From Streptomyces sp. ITFR-21 (lineage in GTDB: Bacteria > Actinomycetota > Actinomycetes > Streptomycetales > Streptomycetaceae), in the NCBI RefSeq assembly GCF_031844685.1, contig NZ_CP134605.1, positions 2,252,001 through 2,316,000 on the forward strand: a stretch of 64,000 bases of DNA, in the 5' to 3' direction. Within the stretch, counting starts at the first letter, position 1. Every line of letters starts with the position of its first letter. Both the position numbers and the translations under genes were made by a program. Below, piece by piece: positions 7,523 through 18,890 of this stretch. Below the pieces are notes generated by a model. The model worked only from the letters and a program-made list of their open reading frames with translations, was not told the origin of the DNA and did no database searches.

Positions 7523-8920
7523 TCAGGAGGCTACAGCGGGCTCCGCGGACTTGTCGGCGGCGGCTGTCGGGCGGACCTCGGCGGCGGGCGCCGGGATCGG
7601 CCGGGCCGCCACGTAGAACTCCTCGCGGGGGTTCTCGATGGCGCCGAGCGAGACGACCTCGCGCTTGAGGAACATGCCGAGCGTCCAGTCGGCGAGCACC
7701 CGGATCTTGCGGTTCCAGGTCGGCACGGCCAGGCCGTGGTAGCCGCGGTGCATGTACCAGGCGAGGCGGCCCTTGACCTTGATCTTGGTCCGCTTGCCGA
7801 GCACGATCATCGCGACGCCCTTGTGCAGCCCGAGACCGGCCACCGCGCCCTTGTTGGCGTGCCTGTACTCGCCCTGCGGGAAGCCGCGCATCCCGGAGAT
7901 GACGTTGTCGCCGAGTACCTTGGCCTGGCGCAGCGCGTGCTGCGCGTTCGGCGGGCACCAGGCGCCCTCACCGGCCGACACGTCCGGGACCTGGGCGTTG
8001 TCGCCCGCGGCCCAGATGTAGTCGGTGCCGCGCACCTGGAGGTCGGAGCGGGTGTCCACGTGGCCGCGCGGGCCGAGCGGCAGGCCGAACCGGGCGAGCG
8101 CCGGGTTCGGCTTCACACCGGCCGTCCACACGATCGTGGAGGCGTCGATTTCCAGGCCGTTGGCGAGCACCACGTGCTTGTCGACACAGGACTTCATGGA
8201 GGTGCCGAGGTAGACCTCGATACCGCGCTCGCGCAGGTGCTCAAGGCCCCACAGGCCGAGTTCGGGACCCACCTCGGGCAGGATCTTGTCGGCGGCGTCC
8301 ACCAGGATGAAGCGCATGTCCTCGCGCTTCACGTTCGGGTAGTACCTGGCGGCGTCGCGGGCCATGTCCTCGACCTCGCCGATGGTCTCCGCGCCGGCGA
8401 ACCCGCCGCCGACGAAGACGAAGGTGAGGGCCTTGCGGCGGACGTCCTCGTCCGCCGTGGAGTCGGCCTTGTCGAGTTGCTCCAGTACGTGGTTGCGCAG
8501 CGCGATGGCCTCCTCGACGCCCTTCATGCCGATGCCGTTCTCGGCGAGGCCGGGGATCGGGAAGGTCCGGGAGACCGCGCCCAGCGCGATCACCAGGTAG
8601 TCGAAGGGAAGCTCGTAGGAATCACCCACGAGCGGCTCGACCGAGGCGACCTTGCGGTCCTGGTCGATGACGGTGACCCGCCCGGTGAGCACCTCGGCGC
8701 CGGGGAGCACGCGTCGCAGCGGGACGACGACATGCCGCGGGGAGATGCTGCCTGCTGCGGTTTCGGGGAGGAAGGGCTGGTACGTCATGTACGAGCGCGG
8801 GTCGACGACCGTGACGGTCGCCTCGCCGTACCGCATCTTCTTCAGGATGCGGCGCGCCGCGTACAGGCCGACGTAACCGCCGCCTACAACGAGGATCCGT
8901 GGACGCTCCGTGGTGCTCAT
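7523..8920 (-). CDS. ndh: Type II NADH dehydrogenase (NDH-2)
   Basis: 465 residues. Single-subunit, non-proton-pumping NADH:quinone oxidoreductase at the inner face of the membrane. FAD-binding GGGYVG (13-18) and NADH-binding GGGFAG (171-176) Rossmann motifs are both present, along with WAAGDNAQVPD near residue 320 and a C-terminal amphipathic region that would hold it to the membrane (GMFLKREVVSL). Its 375-base upstream region carries a Rex-type operator at 9204-9219, fitting redox (NADH/NAD) control; ndh is a known Rex target in S. coelicolor. A separate 9-bp-arm palindrome lies in the leader. No strong Shine-Dalgarno is seen before the ATG. Confidence 0.92.
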   Translation of the reverse strand: MSTTERPRILVVGGGYVGLYAARRILKKMRYGEATVTVVDPRSYMTYQPFLPETAAGSISPRHVVVPLRRVLPGAEVLTGRVTVIDQDRKVASVEPLVGDSYELPFDYLVIALGAVSRTFPIPGLAENGIGMKGVEEAIALRNHVLEQLDKADSTADEDVRRKALTFVFVGGGFAGAETIGEVEDMARDAARYYPNVKREDMRFILVDAADKILPEVGPELGLWGLEHLRERGIEVYLGTSMKSCVDKHVVLANGLEIDASTIVWTAGVKPNPALARFGLPLGPRGHVDTRSDLQVRGTDYIWAAGDNAQVPDVSAGEGAWCPPNAQHALRQAKVLGDNVISGMRGFPQGEYRHANKGAVAGLGLHKGVAMIVLGKRTKIKVKGRLAWYMHRGYHGLAVPTWNRKIRVLADWTLGMFLKREVVSLGAIENPREEFYVAARPIPAPAAEVRPTAAADKSAEPAVAS

Positions 8921-8966
8921 GCTTCGAGTATCCAGTACGCGGCGGACCCCCCCTAGTGAGCCCCTT

Positions 8967-8989
8967 CACAAGGTGCTGGACACCTTGTG
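8967..8989. promoter_or_regulatory. Perfect palindrome in the ndh leader
   Basis: CACAAGGTG (8967-8975) and CACCTTGTG (8981-8989) are perfect inverted arms around CTGGA, about 45 bases upstream of the ndh start. It does not fit the Rex consensus. It could be an operator for another regulator or an mRNA hairpin close to the start codon. Confidence 0.5.
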
Positions 8990-9203
8990 CTACCCTGCCC
9001 GGCTTCACGACCTGGGGGTACGTGTCTCCGGCGCGGCCCGGGTGCGGGCGCGGCGGCGGACCCACCTCTGAGCAGCGGGGTTCGGCTGCCGGACAGCGGG
9101 CGGCGGGACGGGCGTCACACCGCCGAAACATGACCTGGCCGTGGATTTCAGGGGTCGAAGGGCACCACCCCTTGGAAAATTGGGCCGCCGGGCGGGAACT
9201 TCA

Positions 9204-9219
9204 TGTGAAGAGTTTCACA
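9204..9219. promoter_or_regulatory. Rex operator (ROP)-like site upstream of ndh
   Basis: TGTGAA-GAGT-TTCACA is a perfect 6-bp inverted repeat matching the Streptomyces Rex operator TGTGAACNNNTTCACA except at position 7. Rex represses respiratory genes and leaves DNA when the NADH/NAD ratio is high. It lies 284 bases before the ndh start, so the transcript would have a long leader. The match is seen; binding is inferred. Confidence 0.75.
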
Positions 9220-9295
9220 AAGGATGTCGGACGGGCCGCCCGCGGGGCCGGCCAGGGGCGCTCATCTGGGATTTGGCCGGCTCAGGCGGGCCGGC

Positions 9296-10246
9296 TCAGG
9301 CGGTCCCGAAAGCGATGCCGTCGAGGATGTCGTGCTCCGAGACCACGACCTCCTTGGCGCCGGTGCGCTCCATGATCCGCAGCAGGATGAGGGCGCCGGC
9401 GCCGATGACGTCGATCCGCCCCTCGTGCATGACGGGGATGGCGGCGCGCTCGGCGCGGGTGGCGGCCAACAGCCGCTCGGTGATGTCGCGGACCTGCTCC
9501 AGGGGGATGCGGGAGTGGTGGATGGTCGCGGGGTCGTAGGCGCGCAGTCCGAGGGCGATGCCGCCCAGGGTGGTGACGGAGCCGGCCAGGCCGACGAGGG
9601 TGCGGGCCCGGTCGAGCGGGACGGTGCGGGCCGCCTCGGCGAGAGCGGTGTCGATGTCGGCGGTGACGGCCGCGATCTGCGCGGGCGTCGGCGGGTCGCT
9701 GAGGACGCCTTCGCGCAGCAGGTGGCGTTCGGTCAGGCGGACGCAGCCGATGTCCACCGAGCGGGCGGCGGCCACGGTGTCCTCGCCGAGCACGAACTCG
9801 GTGGAGCCGCCGCCGATGTCCACCACCAGGTACGGGGCGGGCGGCCGGTCGCCGCCGGTGAGTTCGCGGGTGGCGCCGGTGAAGGAGAAGGCGGCCTCCT
9901 GGTCGCCGGTGATCACCTCGGGCTCGACCCCCAGAACGGCGCGCACGCCGCGGACGAAGTCCTCCCGGTTGGCCGCGTCGCGGGTCGCGGAGGTGGCGGC
10001 GAACCGGATCCGCCCGGCGGGCACCTCGTGGGCGCGGATCACCTCGGCGTACTCCCGGCAGGCCGCGAACGTCCGCTCCAGGGCCTCGGGGGCCAGCCGG
10101 CCGGTGCGGTCCACGCCCTGCCCCAGCCGTACGATCCGCATCCGGCGGTCCACGTCGGTGAGGGTGCCGGCCTCCTGGTCGACGTCGGCGACCAGCAGGC
10201 GGATCGAGTTGGTGCCGCAGTCGACGGCGGCGACGCGGGTCGTCAC
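9296..10246 (-). CDS. Ppx/GppA family exopolyphosphatase
   Basis: 316 residues, a two-lobed ASKHA-fold phosphatase that trims polyphosphate or converts pppGpp to ppGpp. The family signatures are visible: AAVDCGTNSIRLL at the N-terminus (phosphate 1 loop) and VVDIGGGSTEF near residue 140 (phosphate 2 loop), with SVDIGCVRL after it. It lacks the C-terminal HD-type domain of long Ppx enzymes, as is normal for the short actinobacterial form. The GTG start is preceded by GAGGAG and overlaps the stop of the DUF501 gene by GTGA, so the two are translationally coupled. Whether polyphosphate or pppGpp is the main substrate cannot be read here. Confidence 0.9.
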   Translation of the reverse strand: MTTRVAAVDCGTNSIRLLVADVDQEAGTLTDVDRRMRIVRLGQGVDRTGRLAPEALERTFAACREYAEVIRAHEVPAGRIRFAATSATRDAANREDFVRGVRAVLGVEPEVITGDQEAAFSFTGATRELTGGDRPPAPYLVVDIGGGSTEFVLGEDTVAAARSVDIGCVRLTERHLLREGVLSDPPTPAQIAAVTADIDTALAEAARTVPLDRARTLVGLAGSVTTLGGIALGLRAYDPATIHHSRIPLEQVRDITERLLAATRAERAAIPVMHEGRIDVIGAGALILLRIMERTGAKEVVVSEHDILDGIAFGTA

Positions 10247-10770
10247 GCGGACTCCTCGGTGCTCCGCGCGGTCACGCACGGCCCCTTCGCCCACCAGTCG
10301 GGTAGCAGGTCCAGCGTCCGGTCGCCCAGCGGGTTGACGCCGGGGCCGGCCGCCAGGGAGTGGGCGGCGAGCACGTGGAGGCACTTGACGCGGTCGGGCA
10401 TGCCGCCGGCGCTGGGGAAGCCGGGGAGCACCTCGATGGCGTCGCGGCGGGCGAGGTAGTCCTCGTGGGCGGCGCGGTAGGCGGCGGCCAGGTCCGGGTC
10501 CTCGGCGAGCGCGGCGGTCATCCGCTTCATGACGCCGTCCGCCTCCAGGGTGCCGACGGCGGAGGCCGCACGCGGGCACGTCAGGTAGTACGTGGTCGGG
10601 AAGGGCGTGCCGTCCTCCAGCCGGGGCCGGGTCTCCACCACGTCGGGGTTGCCGCACGGGCAGCGGTGGGCGACCGCGCGCAGCCCGCGCGGCGGGCGCC
10701 CGAGTTGGGCCCGGACGGCGGCGAGGTCCGCGTCGGTGGGCTCGGTGGGGTGCTGAGGGGTGCTGTTCAT
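10243..10770 (-). CDS. DUF501 protein
   Basis: 175 residues matching the DUF501 family found next to ppx, eno and divIC throughout actinobacteria; no function is established. Recognisable features are an N-terminal AVRAQLGRPPRG segment, a Cys-rich motif HRCPCGNPDVV followed by LEDGTPFPTTYYLTCP, and a C-terminal RVKCLHVLAAHSLA motif that ends in DLLPDWW. The clustered Cys and His residues suggest metal binding. Start at the ATG at 10770; the Shine-Dalgarno is weak. It overlaps ppx by 4 bases. Confidence 0.85.
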   Translation of the reverse strand: MNSTPQHPTEPTDADLAAVRAQLGRPPRGLRAVAHRCPCGNPDVVETRPRLEDGTPFPTTYYLTCPRAASAVGTLEADGVMKRMTAALAEDPDLAAAYRAAHEDYLARRDAIEVLPGFPSAGGMPDRVKCLHVLAAHSLAAGPGVNPLGDRTLDLLPDWWAKGPCVTARSTEESA

Positions 10771-10882
10771 AGGCCGTTCTGCGTCGGAGGGGGACGAAGC
10801 GGGGAGAGCCGCCGGGCGTCCTGGGAGGCCGGGCGTCCCAGGGGCGCTCGGCGGACCCGGCGGCCTGAGGACGCCGGGACGC

Positions 10883-11392
10883 TCAGGGTGCTCGGCGGCG
10901 GGACGGAGCCGCGGCCTCGTCGGCCTGGTCGACACCGTCCCACAGATTGTCGTACCACGGACGGCGGGCGGCCGCCTCGTCCGAGGCGCCGTGCCGCGCC
11001 GCCGGGCCGGCCGCGGCGGTGGGCAGCGGGCCGGTCATCCGGAACCCGGTCTCGCCGGGCAGCACGTAGTGCAGCCGGTCGCGGGCCTGGGCGCGTACGT
11101 AGTCGGGGTCCTGCCAGCGGGCCTTCTCCTCGCGCAGCTGCTCCACCTTCTCCTCGGCCCGCTGGGCGGCCCGCCGCTGGTCGGCGATGTCGGAGCGCTG
11201 GGCGATGTACTGCCGCATCGGGTACGCGAGGGCCACCACAAGGGCGCACAGCACCAGGGCCAGCAGCGCGGCCCGGCCGGTGAGCCGGCTGCGCCGCGCC
11301 GGGCGCCGCGCCGCCGCGCGGTAGACCCGGGCCTGCGCCTCCTGGCCGATCGCCTTCAGCCGGGCCGTGGTGGAGAACCGGTCCGCCGCCAC
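10883..11392 (-). CDS. divIC: Septum formation initiator DivIC/FtsB
   Basis: 169 residues. A basic cytoplasmic N-terminus precedes one membrane helix (about 40-58) and a short coiled coil (about 62-95, with RSDIADQRRAAQRAEEKVEQL). The conserved DPDYVRAQARDRLHYVLPGE follows, then a disordered tail. This is the FtsB/DivIC architecture: a bitopic protein that joins FtsL and FtsQ at the division septum, important for sporulation septation in Streptomyces. GTG start behind GAGGGGAG. It lies just after eno and before DUF501 and ppx on the same strand, the conserved actinobacterial order. Confidence 0.88.
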   Translation of the reverse strand: MAADRFSTTARLKAIGQEAQARVYRAAARRPARRSRLTGRAALLALVLCALVVALAYPMRQYIAQRSDIADQRRAAQRAEEKVEQLREEKARWQDPDYVRAQARDRLHYVLPGETGFRMTGPLPTAAAGPAARHGASDEAAARRPWYDNLWDGVDQADEAAAPSRRRAP

Positions 11393-11611
11393 CCGTCACT
11401 CCCCTCGCCGCACCGGTATCCGCGGATCCGGCCTGTCCGTGTGGTCCGCGTGTGGTCCGCGGCGACCGCGCGGGTCCGCCGTCCGCGGGCCCGCCGCCGC
11501 ACCCGCGCGTGCGCGGGTCCGTACGTCCCCGCCCACGGTACGGGACCGGGTGCGGGGACACGGGGAGGCGGGGGCACGCAAGGAGCCGCGCGGCCGGGAC
11601 GGCCGGTGCGG

Positions 11612-12955
<1,344 letters not shown>

Positions 12956-13001
12956 TCAGGGCCGGGACCGGCGCTCGGCCCGGCGGCTGGAACGGAATGC
13001 C

Positions 13002-13039
13002 CCGGCCGGGCACGCCAGGGGGAGGGCGTGCCCGGCCGG
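13002..13039 (-). terminator. Strong hairpin terminator after rpfA
   Basis: Fifteen-base perfect arms CCGGCCGGGCACGCC (13002-13016) and its complement (13025-13039) surround an 8-base loop. It lies about 80 bases beyond the rpfA stop and before eno on the same strand, so it should separate the two transcripts. No T-run follows. Confidence 0.75.
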
Positions 13040-13117
13040 AATGGTCAGGAGGCTTCGACCGCCGTCCGTCCGCAGTTCGGCCGGACCGGCTCGGCCGTTC
13101 GGGGACCGGCGCCCGGC

Positions 13118-14155
<1,038 letters not shown>

Positions 14156-14344
14156 ACATCCCGGATCGGGTCGCCAACTGAGCCCGCCCACTCGGCCGGT
14201 CGACGAAGCCGCAGGTCACGGCGTCCGATATCAGCGGCCTGCAAGCGGGCGGTCACAGCGGCCGAAGAGAGGCTTGTCACATCTTCGACCGGAAGGGACG
14301 GGCGGTACGTCCGGTTTGTCGGCCAGCCGTCAACCGCCGCTTTC

Positions 14345-15424
14345 TCAGCCAAGATTGAGGATCTGTCCGGGTTTGATGAGGTTCGGGTCCTCGCCGATCG
14401 ACTGCCGGTTGGCCTGGTAGAGCTGCCGCCAGCCGCCGTCGACGTGCTGGGCGGTGGCGATTCCCGAGAGCGAGTCGCCGGCGCCCACGGTGTACCGACC
14501 GGCGGGTGAAGTGCCCGGATCCTCACCTTTGTTGGCGGTATCGGTGGATGCGGGGCCGGACGGTGCGGCGGAGTCCGTGTCGGTCACCGAGAAGACCTGG
14601 GTCCGGGTGGCCTGGTCGCGGGCGGCCAGCTCCTCGTCGGTGGGGCTGTACGGCTTCGCGTGCCTGCCGGCTCCGCTGCCCGCGTCCGGCGCGGTCGGCA
14701 GGGCGCCCGTCGGGTCCGTGGGGGCCAGCGTGGCGGCGCCCCCGGGGTCCGGGAGGCCGGGCGGCGGCGTGGTGCCGGCGGGGGCCGTCGGCGCCGCCGG
14801 GACGGCGGGCGTGACCGGCGGGGCGCTCGGGCCGGTGCCGCCGTCGCCCGGGTCGCCCGGTGCGGCCGTCGAGGGGGCGCCGGGGGTGGCCGGGGCGGTC
14901 GGCGCCACCGGGGGCGTCGCGGGGTCCGTGGCGGCCCCCGAGGGCGGCGTGGGCGGCGTCGTGGCGGGCGGGTGCTCGCCGGGCTGGGCCGGGGCGGGCT
15001 GGGGGGAGGGGGAGGAGCCCGGGTCGGGTGTCGCGGGGTCCTGGAGCAGGCCGGTGCCCTCCTCGCAGCCCGGCCAGGCGTTCGGGCCGAGTTCGGTGAG
15101 CATCCTCTCGGCCACGGCTATCTGGTCGGCCTCGGAGGCGAGGTCGGGGCGCTCGGCGTACGCGGCGCCGCCGTACAGGTCCCAGGTGTCCTGCGTGATG
15201 GCGAGGCCGCCGTAGAAGCCGTTGCCGCTGTTGGCGTGCCAACTGCCGCCGGTCTCGCAGAACGCCACCCGGTCCCAGGTGGTCTGGTCCGCGGCCTGGG
15301 CGGTGGCCGCGCCGAAGAGGGGCAGGGCGATGCCGGCGCCTGTCGCGGCGGCGGTCGCCATGGTCACCACGGCCGCCGGGGTCGGGCGGGGGCGCCGGTG
15401 CCGGCCGTTACCTGACGAAAGCAT
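14345..15424 (-). CDS. Second resuscitation-promoting factor with LysM (Rpf paralogue)
   Basis: 359 residues. Signal peptide (about 1-45, ending GAATAQAA), Rpf transglycosylase-like domain (about 47-125, TTWDRVAFCETGGSW with catalytic Glu57), a long Pro/Ala/Thr/Gly linker (about 130-290) and a C-terminal LysM domain ([33 protein letters not shown]). It is secreted and acts on peptidoglycan. It is paralogous to the adjacent rpfA but has a much longer linker and no riboswitch in its leader. The ATG at 15424 follows GAAAGGCG. The arrangement matches the paired rpf genes next to eno in S. coelicolor. Confidence 0.9.
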   Translation of the reverse strand: MLSSGNGRHRRPRPTPAAVVTMATAAATGAGIALPLFGAATAQAADQTTWDRVAFCETGGSWHANSGNGFYGGLAITQDTWDLYGGAAYAERPDLASEADQIAVAERMLTELGPNAWPGCEEGTGLLQDPATPDPGSSPSPQPAPAQPGEHPPATTPPTPPSGAATDPATPPVAPTAPATPGAPSTAAPGDPGDGGTGPSAPPVTPAVPAAPTAPAGTTPPPGLPDPGGAATLAPTDPTGALPTAPDAGSGAGRHAKPYSPTDEELAARDQATRTQVFSVTDTDSAAPSGPASTDTANKGEDPGTSPAGRYTVGAGDSLSGIATAQHVDGGWRQLYQANRQSIGEDPNLIKPGQILNLG

Positions 15425-15600
15425 TGCGGTCGCCTTTCTTTCCGGCCTCACGCGCCCGCGTGTGCCGCCGTGGTCCCCGTTCGGTGACCTGCGGACCCGC
15501 CGGTCCGGCCGGGGTCGGGGCCGGGCCGCCGTCCACGGGCGGCCGCGCTGGTGAGGGCTGGCGCGTCCCGCGAGCCGTACGTGCCTCGCGTTGACCGCAG

Positions 15601-15630
15601 AACGTAGCGGGGTTGGCCGTCACATCACAA
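15601..15630 (-). promoter_or_regulatory. Putative promoter of the second rpf gene
   Basis: Minus-strand TTGTGA (15630-15625), 18-base spacer, TACGTT (15606-15601). This implies a leader of about 170 bases in which I find none of the ydaO blocks seen upstream of rpfA. Confidence 0.45.
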
Positions 15631-15657
15631 GCCGATGTAGCGATCATCACGTCCCGG

Positions 15658-16959
15658 TCACGCCGGTGACGGTCCGTCACCCGCCCGCCGGCTCCCCCGG
15701 GACGGCTCGGCGGTGAACTCCACCGGAAGCGTGCGCAGCCCGCGCATGATCAGGCCGCCGCGCCAGCGCAGTTCGGCCGGATCCCCGGCGAACCGCAGGT
15801 CGGGCAGCCGGGTCAGCAGCGTGGCCAGCGCGGTCCTGGCCTCCAGCCGGGCCAACGGGGCGCCGAGACAGTAGTGGATGCCGTGCCCGTAGCCGAGGTG
15901 CGGATTGTCGCGGCGGGCCAGGTCCAGGGTGTCGGGCCCGCCGAACCGGGCCGGATCGCGGTCAGCCGCCGCCAGGACCACCAGGACGGGGTCGCCGGGC
16001 GCGACCGCCTGGCCGCCGATGGTCAGCGGCACGGTCGCGTAGCGCCACGTGGCCAGCTCCACCGGCCCGTCGTAGCGCAGCAGTTCCTCCACGGCGCTCT
16101 CCAGCAGGGCGCTCTCGCCGCGGGCCAGGGACGCCTGGAGCTCCCGGCGGGCGGCGGGGTGGGTGAGGAGGGTGTGGACGCCGTTGCCGATCAGGTTGAC
16201 GGTGGTCTCGAACCCGGCGAACAGCAGGATGAACGACAGCGACGCCGCCTCGTTCTCCGTCAGCTGCTCGCCGTGGTCGCTCGCCCTGATCAGGCCGGAG
16301 ATCAGGTCGTCGCCGAGGTCGCCGCGCTTGCGGTGGATCAACTCCACCAGATACGACCGCATCCGCTTCACCGACCGCGCCACGCCGCCCCGGGGGCCGT
16401 TGCCGTGTCTGATCATCATCCCGGCCCAGTCGCGGAAGTCGTCCTGGTCCGCCGCGGGCACGCCCAGCAGGTCGCAGATCGCGTAGATCGGCAGCGGGAA
16501 GGCGAAGTCGTGGATCAGGTCCGCCTCCCCACGCCCGGCGAACCCGTCGATGAAACGGTCCGTCAGCTCCCGTACCCGCGGCTCGAACGCCGCCACCCGG
16601 CGGGGTGTGAACGCCTTGGACACCAGCCGCCGCAACCGCGTGTGGTCCGGCGGGTCGATGTTCAGCAGGTGCGTCATCAGGTCGGCGCCGCGCTCCCCGG
16701 GAATCCCCGTCTTCCCCCGCGACTCCCCCACGTGGTGCGCCGGGTTCTTGCTCAGCCGCCCCTCCGCCAGCGCCTCCCGCGCGTCCCCGTACCGCGTCAC
16801 CAGCCACGCCCCGACCCCGCTGGGCAGCCTCGTCCACCGCACCGGCGCGTGCTCGCGCAGCCACGCGTAGGCCGGATACGGGTCGGTGGCGAACTCCCAG
16901 GTGAAGAGGTCGGGCATGCCGCCGTCGGTACGGCCTTCGCGGTCCACGGGCTCAGTCAC
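15658..16959 (-). CDS. Cytochrome P450
   Basis: 433 residues, bacterial soluble class. The I-helix AGFETT (248-253), the K-helix ELLR, and the haem-binding loop GYGHGIHYCLG with Cys364 as thiolate ligand are present. It resembles CYP107-type sequences and probably corresponds to the conserved P450 found beside rpf genes in Streptomyces. It would hydroxylate a small molecule using ferredoxin electrons; no ferredoxin gene is adjacent and no substrate can be inferred. The GTG start overlaps the 3' end of mazG by 8 bases, so it is probably co-translated with mazG. An alternative ATG lies 14 codons in. Confidence 0.92.
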   Translation of the reverse strand: MTEPVDREGRTDGGMPDLFTWEFATDPYPAYAWLREHAPVRWTRLPSGVGAWLVTRYGDAREALAEGRLSKNPAHHVGESRGKTGIPGERGADLMTHLLNIDPPDHTRLRRLVSKAFTPRRVAAFEPRVRELTDRFIDGFAGRGEADLIHDFAFPLPIYAICDLLGVPAADQDDFRDWAGMMIRHGNGPRGGVARSVKRMRSYLVELIHRKRGDLGDDLISGLIRASDHGEQLTENEAASLSFILLFAGFETTVNLIGNGVHTLLTHPAARRELQASLARGESALLESAVEELLRYDGPVELATWRYATVPLTIGGQAVAPGDPVLVVLAAADRDPARFGGPDTLDLARRDNPHLGYGHGIHYCLGAPLARLEARTALATLLTRLPDLRFAGDPAELRWRGGLIMRGLRTLPVEFTAEPSRGSRRAGDGPSPA

Positions 16960-18112
16960 GCCCCGACGCTGTCCGGCCGGACCGGCCCGCCGCCTCGCGG
17001 CCGGTCCGCTCCCCCGCCCGCTGTCCGTCCCCGGACTCCCCGTCCCCGGACTCCCCCGGCTCCCCGGAGCCCGCGCCGCGGGCCGCCGCCTCGGCCGCCC
17101 GTATCGCCGCCCGGTAGCGGCGCGCGGCGTGCCGGAGGGCGGCTTCCGGGTCGAGGCCGGCGGACTGGGCGGCGGCGGCCTCGGCGAGGAGGTGGTCGCC
17201 GAGCCGGGTCTCGTCGTCGAGGAGCGGGGTGGGCGGCGCGGGCGGGTCGGCCGGCAGGGGCAGTCCGGCGGCGCGGGCGCGGCCGGCGAGCTTGGCGGCC
17301 AGGGCGAGGGCCGGGGAGGCGGGGGGGACGCCGTCGGTGACCGATTCCCTGGCCTTCTCCACCCCCTTGAGCCGGACCCAGTTCGCCTGCACCTGCTCGG
17401 GGGTCTCGGCCACCTCGTCGCCGTAGATGTGCGGGTGGCGGTGGACGAGCTTGGCTACCAGGCCGGCCGCCACGTCGTCGATCCCGAACGGTTCCTGCGG
17501 ATGGCCCTCCGCGATGGCCGCGTGGAAGACGACCTGGAGCAGCACGTCGCCGAGTTCCTCGCGGACCGCCTCCCGGTCGCCCTGCTCGATCGCCTCGACC
17601 AGCTCGTACATCTCCTCGATGCCGTACGCGGCCAGGTCCTCGTGGGTGCGCTGGCTGCTCCACGGGCACTCGGCCCTGATCCGGTCCATCACCTGGACCA
17701 GGTCGAGCAGCCGTGCGCCCGGCAGGTCCCAGGAGCCGGGCAGCAGTTCCAGATCGGGCATCGCCACCCGTCCCGAGCCGCCGAGCCGGGCCAGCTCGTC
17801 GGTGACGGCCGGCGCCGCGCCGCCCGACACCGGCAGGTAGACGACGGTACGGCCGCCCGCCGTCGCGTCCGCCAGTTCCCGCCCGCCGGGGTCGGCGATC
17901 TCCACCGCCACCCCGGCCTCCCGCAGATAGGGCAGCTGCGGGTGCCCTGGGTCGGGGCACACCACCCGGTCGGCCTCGCGCAGCGTCCGCCAGGCCGGCC
18001 AGGACAGCTGGCCGGGGGCGACCCGGTGGCTGCTGGTGAGCAGCACCAGGCGGCCCGGCGCGGTCGCCCCGCCGCCGGTGTCCACGCCGTTCACATCGCT
18101 CGCGTTCTTCAC
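16952..18112 (-). CDS. mazG: MazG nucleoside triphosphate pyrophosphohydrolase
   Basis: About 386 residues. The N-terminal third (TSSHRVAPGQLSWPAW onward) is an actinobacterial extension reminiscent of a degenerate tetrapyrrole-methylase-like domain. The MazG domain follows (RAECPWSSQRTHEDL, IEEMYELVEAI, EELGDVLLQVVFHA) with the paired acidic motifs that bind magnesium. It hydrolyses NTPs to NMP and pyrophosphate, cleaning the nucleotide pool. The C-terminal part is Ala/Gly/Ser/Glu-rich and probably disordered. The start is uncertain: I use the GTG at 18112; an in-frame start at 18181 gives 23 more residues. Its stop overlaps the P450 start. Confidence 0.85.
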   Translation of the reverse strand: MKNASDVNGVDTGGGATAPGRLVLLTSSHRVAPGQLSWPAWRTLREADRVVCPDPGHPQLPYLREAGVAVEIADPGGRELADATAGGRTVVYLPVSGGAAPAVTDELARLGGSGRVAMPDLELLPGSWDLPGARLLDLVQVMDRIRAECPWSSQRTHEDLAAYGIEEMYELVEAIEQGDREAVREELGDVLLQVVFHAAIAEGHPQEPFGIDDVAAGLVAKLVHRHPHIYGDEVAETPEQVQANWVRLKGVEKARESVTDGVPPASPALALAAKLAGRARAAGLPLPADPPAPPTPLLDDETRLGDHLLAEAAAAQSAGLDPEAALRHAARRYRAAIRAAEAAARGAGSGEPGESGDGESGDGQRAGERTGREAAGRSGRTASGRD

Positions 18113-18206
18113 TCCACGAACGTACCCCGGACCGCCGACAGTCCCGACCGCGCCGGCCGCGCCGGCCGGGCCGCCGGCCACGCGGTCCGCCGCCCGGGGG
18201 CGTTCG

Positions 18207-18890
18207 TCAGGCCCCGCCGTCGGCGGTGGCCGCGGAGTCCGTGGTGAGCGAGGCGTCGACCGGCGTCCTGTCGACCACCCACGGGTCGCTCTGCGCTCCG
18301 ATGGACGCCTTCTTCGCGTCCCAGGTGCCGTAGCGCGGGTTGACCGACACGCCGATCGAGTCGGCGGTCTTCACCACCTCCTGGGTCAGCGCGGTGTTGC
18401 CGCCGTCGCTGCCCGGCTGGTAGCCCAGGCTCTGGATGAGCTTGCCGGAGGCCACGTCCCGGTAGAAGAAGTGGTCGATGTCGGACTTCGCCACGCCGTA
18501 GTTGACCAGCAGGGTGCTGTCGAGCTGTGCCTCGTTCCCGCCGAACTGGGCGAGCGCGGCCTGGCGGTCCCGCTGCACCTCGCCGTCGGTGACGGTGAGG
18601 TGCGCCTTCGCCAGGGCGCGGTCGAGGACCTGGTCCTCCACCAGCCGGCCCAGCATCTGGGTGGACAGATCGCCGGCCGAGTCCAGCAGCTGCGCGCCCT
18701 GCGGCGACGCGGACACCTCGGTGCGCAGCTCGGTGACCTCGGCCTGGAGGGTGGAGACGGTGATCCGGTGGTCGCCGACCACCGCCGCGGCGCCCGCGTG
18801 GGCGGGCCCCGAGCCGCACGCGGTGAGGGCCGGCGAGGCGAGCAGCAGTCCTGCGGCGGCGATGGAGACGGCGGTACGGCGGCGGACCAT
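18207..18890 (-). CDS. SurA N-terminal domain lipoprotein
   Basis: 227 residues. Lipoprotein signal (basic start, hydrophobic core, lipobox ALTAC with Cys25). The mature part resembles the chaperone-like N-terminal region of SurA/PpiC proteins: VVGDHRITVSTLQAEVTEL, then LVEDQVLDRALAKAHLTVTDGEVQ. No parvulin isomerase domain follows. It is likely an extracytoplasmic folding helper anchored to the membrane. The ATG is preceded by GGGAGG, a good site. It lies directly upstream of mazG on the same strand, an arrangement I recall from other streptomycetes. Confidence 0.88.
   Translation of the reverse strand: MVRRRTAVSIAAAGLLLASPALTACGSGPAHAGAAAVVGDHRITVSTLQAEVTELRTEVSASPQGAQLLDSAGDLSTQMLGRLVEDQVLDRALAKAHLTVTDGEVQRDRQAALAQFGGNEAQLDSTLLVNYGVAKSDIDHFFYRDVASGKLIQSLGYQPGSDGGNTALTQEVVKTADSIGVSVNPRYGTWDAKKASIGAQSDPWVVDRTPVDASLTTDSAATADGGA

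Noticed and set aside
15665..15681. GGTGACGG-T-CCGTCACC palindrome as a BldD or Crp operator for the second rpf gene
   Set aside because: It lies in the last codons of the P450 gene, about 35 bases upstream of the predicted promoter, and its half-site spacing does not fit either regulator well.
15658..18112. P450 plus mazG as part of a biosynthetic cluster
   Set aside because: No other biosynthetic genes lie nearby; the neighbours are housekeeping genes in their usual order.
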